DNA of 64,000 nt from Bradyrhizobium diazoefficiens (lineage in GTDB: Bacteria; Pseudomonadota; Alphaproteobacteria; Rhizobiales; Xanthobacteraceae). Below, piece after piece: positions 60,698 through 64,000 of this stretch; within the stretch, counting starts at the first letter, position 1; the number at the start of each line of letters is the position of its first letter. The stretch spans positions 3,748,501-3,812,500 of the forward strand of contig NZ_CP067102.1 of the NCBI RefSeq assembly GCF_016616885.1. Direction: 5' to 3'. The translations under genes were made by a program, and so were the position numbers. Below the pieces are notes generated by a model. The model worked only from the letters and a program-made list of their open reading frames with translations, was not told the origin of the DNA and searched no databases.

Positions 60698-60838
60698 ACG
60701 CCTGACGCGAACCTCCCGTTAGCATTGCGGCTTAAGATCCGGCTCCGAGGTTGGCGTCCGCCGTTGCACTCTGGCGGACCGGGCCCATAATGATGCCAGT
60801 GATGACATTTGGGGCTGCCGCAACAGAGAGAATTCCTC

Positions 60839-61657
60839 ATGCTGTTCGTCGAGGCCAATGGCGCAAGAGTCCCGGCGATCGGGCTCGGCACCTGGGAGCT
60901 GAGCGGCCGGACCTGCGCGCGCGTGGTCGAGCAGGCGCTGCGGCTCGGCTACCGCCACATCGACACCGCCCAGGTCTATGACAATGAACGCGAGGTCGGC
61001 GACGGATTGCGCGCCTCCGGCGTTCGCCGCGACGACGTCTTCGTCACCACAAAAGTCTGGACCAACCATTTCGCACCTCACGATCTCGAACGGTCGGTCA
61101 AGGAGAGCCTGGTGCGGCTGCGGCTTCCCGCCGTCGACCTGGTGCTGCTGCACTGGCCCAATTCTCATGTGCCGCTGGAGGAGACGCTCGGCGCGCTGGC
61201 GCATGCCAAGCGGATGGGCCTGACACGCCACATCGGCGTCTCCAATTTCACGGTGGCGCTGATCGAGCAGGCGGTCGCGCTGTCACCCGAGCCGCTCGTC
61301 TGCAACCAGGTCGAATATCACCCTTATCTGGATCAGGCGAAGGTGAGAGCGGCCTGCGACCGGCATGGCATGGCGCTCGTTGCCTACAGCCCGATCGCCA
61401 GGGGCCGCATCAAGGCCGACCAGACGCTTGCCGGTATCGGCCGCGCCCATCACAAGACACCGGCACAGATCTGCCTGCGCTGGCTGGTGCAACAGAATGT
61501 GTCCGCGATTCCCAGAACTTCGCGTGTCGAGCGTCTGTCGGAAAATATCGAGATCTTCGATTTCGAGCTCTCGGATGACGAGATGGCTGATGTCGCCGCG
61601 CTCGCCAGCCCCAAGGGCCGCCTGACCGATTTTGGCTTCGCGCCGAAATGGGATTGA
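60839..61657 (+). CDS. Aldo/keto reductase
   Basis: A 272-aa NADPH-dependent TIM-barrel reductase. The catalytic tetrad is recognisable: Asp in HIDTAQVYDNE (with the Tyr in the same segment), Lys in FVTTKVW, His in LLHWPN. The cofactor part near the end has SAIPRTSRVERLSEN. It is close to the 2,5-diketo-D-gluconate reductase subgroup, but the substrate is open. ATG at 60839 is used. Confidence 0.92.
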   Translation: MLFVEANGARVPAIGLGTWELSGRTCARVVEQALRLGYRHIDTAQVYDNEREVGDGLRASGVRRDDVFVTTKVWTNHFAPHDLERSVKESLVRLRLPAVDLVLLHWPNSHVPLEETLGALAHAKRMGLTRHIGVSNFTVALIEQAVALSPEPLVCNQVEYHPYLDQAKVRAACDRHGMALVAYSPIARGRIKADQTLAGIGRAHHKTPAQICLRWLVQQNVSAIPRTSRVERLSENIEIFDFELSDDEMADVAALASPKGRLTDFGFAPKWD

Positions 61658-61706
61658 GGGGAACCTGCTGTATGCTACGAGCAGGCCGGCAACCCAAGAT
61701 CGGGCG

Positions 61707-62642
61707 ATGGAACTGCGGAAGATCATACGGACGGACATTGCGGCGTCAGCCATCGCGCATCTGACGCTGGTGGCGCTGATCATCGTGATCAGCGAGGTCC
61801 ATCCGTTTCATTCCGCACCGCCCGAGACTGTCGCGGTCGATATCGTCACGCCGGAGCAGGTGAAGCAGGAGGAGGCCAAGGCAGAGGAAAAGGCAGAGGA
61901 AAAGGCCGAAGAGAAGGCCAAAGACGAGGCGAAGGAGAAGCCGCCGGAGCCGCCCCCCGAGCTGAGGCTGCCGAAGCTGGATCTCAACGACAAGCCGGAC
62001 CCTGCCCTGAAGCCTGCGCCGGCCAAGGAAAAGGCGCCGCAATCATCGCCACAGAAGCAGGCCTCGCACGAGCCGCAGCAGAAGCAGCCGCCGCCACAGC
62101 CATCGCAGGCGCCACCGCAACAGCCGCCGCCTCAGCTTCAGGCGGCGCAGCCGCCACCTCCGGCGATGCCGCAGCCGCAGGCCGCGCCGCCGGCTTATCG
62201 GGCGCCGGAGCCTGATGTCACCGTCAAATACGGCGTGATGCTGGGCCTGCCGCCCGAATTGCCGCTCGGGCCGAAGGACGCGCCCAAAGACGGGCTCAAG
62301 GATGACGGCGGCGATGCCAAGGATTCGATCGGCGCCAAGTTGCCGCCCGAGGTCATTGCCGAGCTTCGCCGGCGCCTGAGGAGCTGTTCGAAACTTCCGG
62401 CCGGGGTCGCACCGACCGATGCCGTGCACATCAAGCTGCGTGCGGTGCTCGCCACCGACGGCACGCTGGCGCGCCCGCCGATCCTGATCGAGGCCCCGCC
62501 GTCTGCGAAGGGCGTGGCCATCGTGAAGTCCGCGATGAGCGCGCTGCAGGATTGCCAGCCCTACAAGATGTTGCCTGTCGACAAGTACGACGAATGGAAG
62601 GTGATGGACCTGTCGTTCACGCCGGGGGATTTCGGGTCTTAG
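61707..62642 (+). CDS. TolA-like protein with proline/glutamine-rich linker
   Basis: A 311-aa protein with one N-terminal membrane helix (about 13-32), a long charged then proline- and glutamine-rich linker (about 50-205: EEKAEEKAEEKAKDE, then QQPPPQ runs), and a C-terminal domain (about 230-311) with RRRLRSCSKLP and a QDCQPYKMLP end, as in TolA/TonB-like energy-coupling proteins. It could span the periplasm, but no tolQR or exbBD genes are near. ATG at 61707 is chosen because the helix follows directly. The two cysteines may form a disulfide. Confidence 0.8.
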   Translation: MELRKIIRTDIAASAIAHLTLVALIIVISEVHPFHSAPPETVAVDIVTPEQVKQEEAKAEEKAEEKAEEKAKDEAKEKPPEPPPELRLPKLDLNDKPDPALKPAPAKEKAPQSSPQKQASHEPQQKQPPPQPSQAPPQQPPPQLQAAQPPPPAMPQPQAAPPAYRAPEPDVTVKYGVMLGLPPELPLGPKDAPKDGLKDDGGDAKDSIGAKLPPEVIAELRRRLRSCSKLPAGVAPTDAVHIKLRAVLATDGTLARPPILIEAPPSAKGVAIVKSAMSALQDCQPYKMLPVDKYDEWKVMDLSFTPGDFGS

Positions 62643-62789
62643 CCGGTGCAAATTGCCTGTCGAGCAAAACACCGCGAATGCTGTCAATCCCGTCTCGTAA
62701 AAATATTCCGCTTTACCGAAATTAGGAAATGACGTATGTCTTGCGGCATCCCGGCTCATCCTTGAGGGGCGATCGTACGTCGTCACGAA

Positions 62790-63260
62790 TTGCGAGGCGG
62801 GCTTGCGGTGGACGCGGCAGCGTCGGCGCGAGAGGTGCGGGCAGGGCGGGTAGTCCCTGTGAGCCCGCAACCGCGTGCGGATGAGCGGCGCTGTTCAGTT
62901 CGTCTCGCCAACATTTCGATGGCTACGTGCACGATGCCATCGAACCCTGTGGCAACAGACGAACGCGCGTACGGCAAAACCGTGTGGTCCTGGCCGTCGT
63001 TGCTACGGTCAAGCCTGTCGCGGAGGTGTGGAGCGCCCAACCGGGTCAACCGCATCGTCAATTCGCGGGGCGAGGGAGGCCAGAAGGAACTCGGCTCCCG
63101 GGAGAGCACGGCATAAGCCGTCAACCCATCGCGCAGGGAAGGCCGAGTGATTGGCACCACCTGTATGCTGCTGTGCGGTTCTTCCTGCGTGTGCTTTTCG
63201 CGCAGTGGACCGCGGGTGCGAGGTCAGCACCCGGCCTTCCCTGCGCCCTCTTGGAGATGA
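62790..63260. repeat. Probable Bradyrhizobium dispersed repeat with RNA-like structure
   Basis: I recognise this stretch from memory as similar to a recurrent Bradyrhizobium intergenic sequence. Structure visible here: a perfect 15-bp inverted repeat (GCGCAGGGAAGGCCG at 63131-63145 with CGGCCTTCCCTGCGC at 63231-63245) that encloses 85 bases, and smaller hairpins within it. Confidence 0.5.
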
Positions 63261-63368
63261 GGGTCGCGTGGTCAAGCAAAGCTCGGGCGGATTGCGCCGC
63301 GAGAATGCGAAGGTGTGTCTGGAGCCAGAAAATGCAGAACTCGAGGAAACGCACAAAACTCTACGACC

Positions 63369-63514
63369 GTCACCCTGAGGTGCGCGCTCTGCGGCGCAAC
63401 CGCGCCGCGGAGCAAGCCTCGAAGGGCGACGGCCAGGGTGCATCCGGGCCGTTCATCCTTCGAGGCTCCGCCTGCGATGCATTCGCATCGCAGGCCTCGC
63501 GCCTCAGGATGACG
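63369..63514. repeat. Two adjacent palindromic intergenic elements
   Basis: The first (63369-63430) has related arms CACCCTGAGG and CCTCGAAGGGCG. The second (63451-63514) has arms TCATCCTTCGAGG and CCTCAGGATGA around a perfect 10-bp hairpin (CCTGCGATGC at 63471-63480 with GCATCGCAGG at 63485-63494). The shared arm design suggests one family of palindromic repeats. Confidence 0.66.
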
Positions 63515-63541
63515 GATGAAGAGAAGCACGCGCTACCAATT

Positions 63542-64000
63542 TCATCCCTGATGACCGCGCTTCGGCGCCTCGTCCACGACCACATCCGGCGCCATCGCCG
63601 ACCATGCGCTCGATGCAAACTGCCGTCGCCAGGTCACGATCACCACGGCGGCCGTGGTCACGAACAGCACCCAGGGGCTGACGAACCAGCCGAGATAGCC
63701 GAGCGCGAAGAAGAAGGCGCGCTGGCCGCGGTTGAAGTGGCGGCCGGCGGATTCGAACACGCGCGTGGTGCGGATGACATGGGCCTCGGCCTCCGGCGTG
63801 TCGCGTTGCGCAGCCGGCGGCATGCCGCCGTAGAGGATCGCGACATAGTTGAACAGGCGATAGGCCCAGGCGAATTTGAAGAAGGCGTAGACGCAGATCA
63901 GCACCAGGTTGCCCAGAATGGTGATGGCGTCGTTGGTCGCGTGCAGCAGCGCCAGCGCGCCGCCGAGCGCGAACAGGCTGGTGGAGGCGAAGAAGGCGGT
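63542..64000 (-). CDS. DUF599 membrane protein, truncated by the window edge
   Basis: The C-terminal 152 residues of a DUF599 protein; the frame is open through the right edge of the window. Hydrophobic segments and the family pattern FKFAWAYRLFNYVAILYG are clear, as is HVIRTTRVFESAGRHFNRGQRAFFFALGYLGWF, shown here as part of a longer conserved run. DUF599 proteins have four helices and unknown function. The N-terminus lies outside. Confidence 0.86.
   Translation of the reverse strand, partial: TAFFASTSLFALGGALALLHATNDAITILGNLVLICVYAFFKFAWAYRLFNYVAILYGGMPPAAQRDTPEAEAHVIRTTRVFESAGRHFNRGQRAFFFALGYLGWFVSPWVLFVTTAAVVIVTWRRQFASSAWSAMAPDVVVDEAPKRGHQG

Larger units (their letters stand above)
62643..63541. 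other. Repeat-rich intergenic region, no gene supported
   Basis: About 900 bp. It begins with an AT-rich piece (62690-62740). The part from about 62790 to 63260 resembles, from memory, a sequence found many times in Bradyrhizobium genomes. Two palindromic elements follow at 63369-63514. Short open frames exist, but none has a domain. Confidence 0.55.

Noticed and set aside
1..64000. tRNA, rRNA or riboswitch genes
   Set aside because: I looked for cloverleaf ends (GGTTCGA-type arms) and for common riboswitch cores and found none that I could support by eye. A covariance-model scan would be needed to exclude them.

Overview
The window reads as chromosomal DNA of a Bradyrhizobium-like alphaproteobacterium. 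The GC content is high. The best-preserved genes are the FixK/FixJ regulators, cydABX, DUF3141-pta-ackA-fabI, the exported DUF3300/DUF2950 proteins and a TolA-like protein, and the intergenic repeats look like those of the genus. No rRNA, tRNA or CRISPR array was recognised.

Layout. (1) 1-5.3 kb is decayed mobile DNA: a short AlpA-like HTH gene, an IS66-family relic with broken reading frames, and an intact orphan relaxase (DUF3363 type) followed by a large inverted repeat. (2) 5.4-7.2 kb is a sensor histidine kinase with a periplasmic ABC-substrate-binding-like sensor. (3) 7.3-30.9 kb is a low-oxygen island. It holds at least nine good FixK/FNR boxes (TTGAT-N4-ATCAA, up to one mismatch) in front of cytochrome bd (cydP-A-B-X), a GNAT/AI-2E-transporter pair, DUF3141-pta-ackA-fabI, scoA-scoB-maoC, a K+ channel, a SulP transporter, PPK2 with a small conserved gene, and a set of small exported proteins. 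A FixK-type regulator and two FixJ-like response regulators sit in the middle. (4) 31.0-44.75 kb is a head-to-tail duplication of a 6,875-bp unit: a 201-aa protein, a HlyD-type adaptor, an RND pump and a COG4705-like membrane protein, with a divergent LysR regulator. The copies look identical. The middle junction is a hybrid of the two outer copies of a short dispersed repeat, which shows how the duplication arose. (5) 44.8-50.3 kb is accessory DNA with a vapBC-type toxin-antitoxin pair, an autotransporter and a GYD-domain protein. (6) 50.4-55.4 kb holds 2-oxoacid dehydrogenase E1alpha-E1beta-E2 genes (no E3) and a DUF1326-DUF2182 pair. (7) 55.7-64 kb looks like core genome: two polysaccharide deacetylases, MgtE, an XRE-type HTH protein, an aldo/keto reductase, a TolA-like protein, a repeat-rich intergenic stretch and a truncated DUF599 gene at the right edge.

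How the genes may work together. The 7-31 kb island looks like one regulon for oxygen limitation: a high-affinity oxidase, acyl-phosphate/kinase ATP formation, an NADH-consuming enoyl reductase next to a MaoC hydratase and a CoA transferase, polyphosphate kinase, ion transport and envelope proteins. Read together, DUF3141, MaoC, FabI, Pta, AckA and CoA transferase could form a route from polyhydroxybutyrate or hydroxybutyryl-CoA to a short-chain acid, with NADH oxidation and ATP formation. This is the most interesting untested hypothesis here. The tandem RND duplication is the most striking structural feature.
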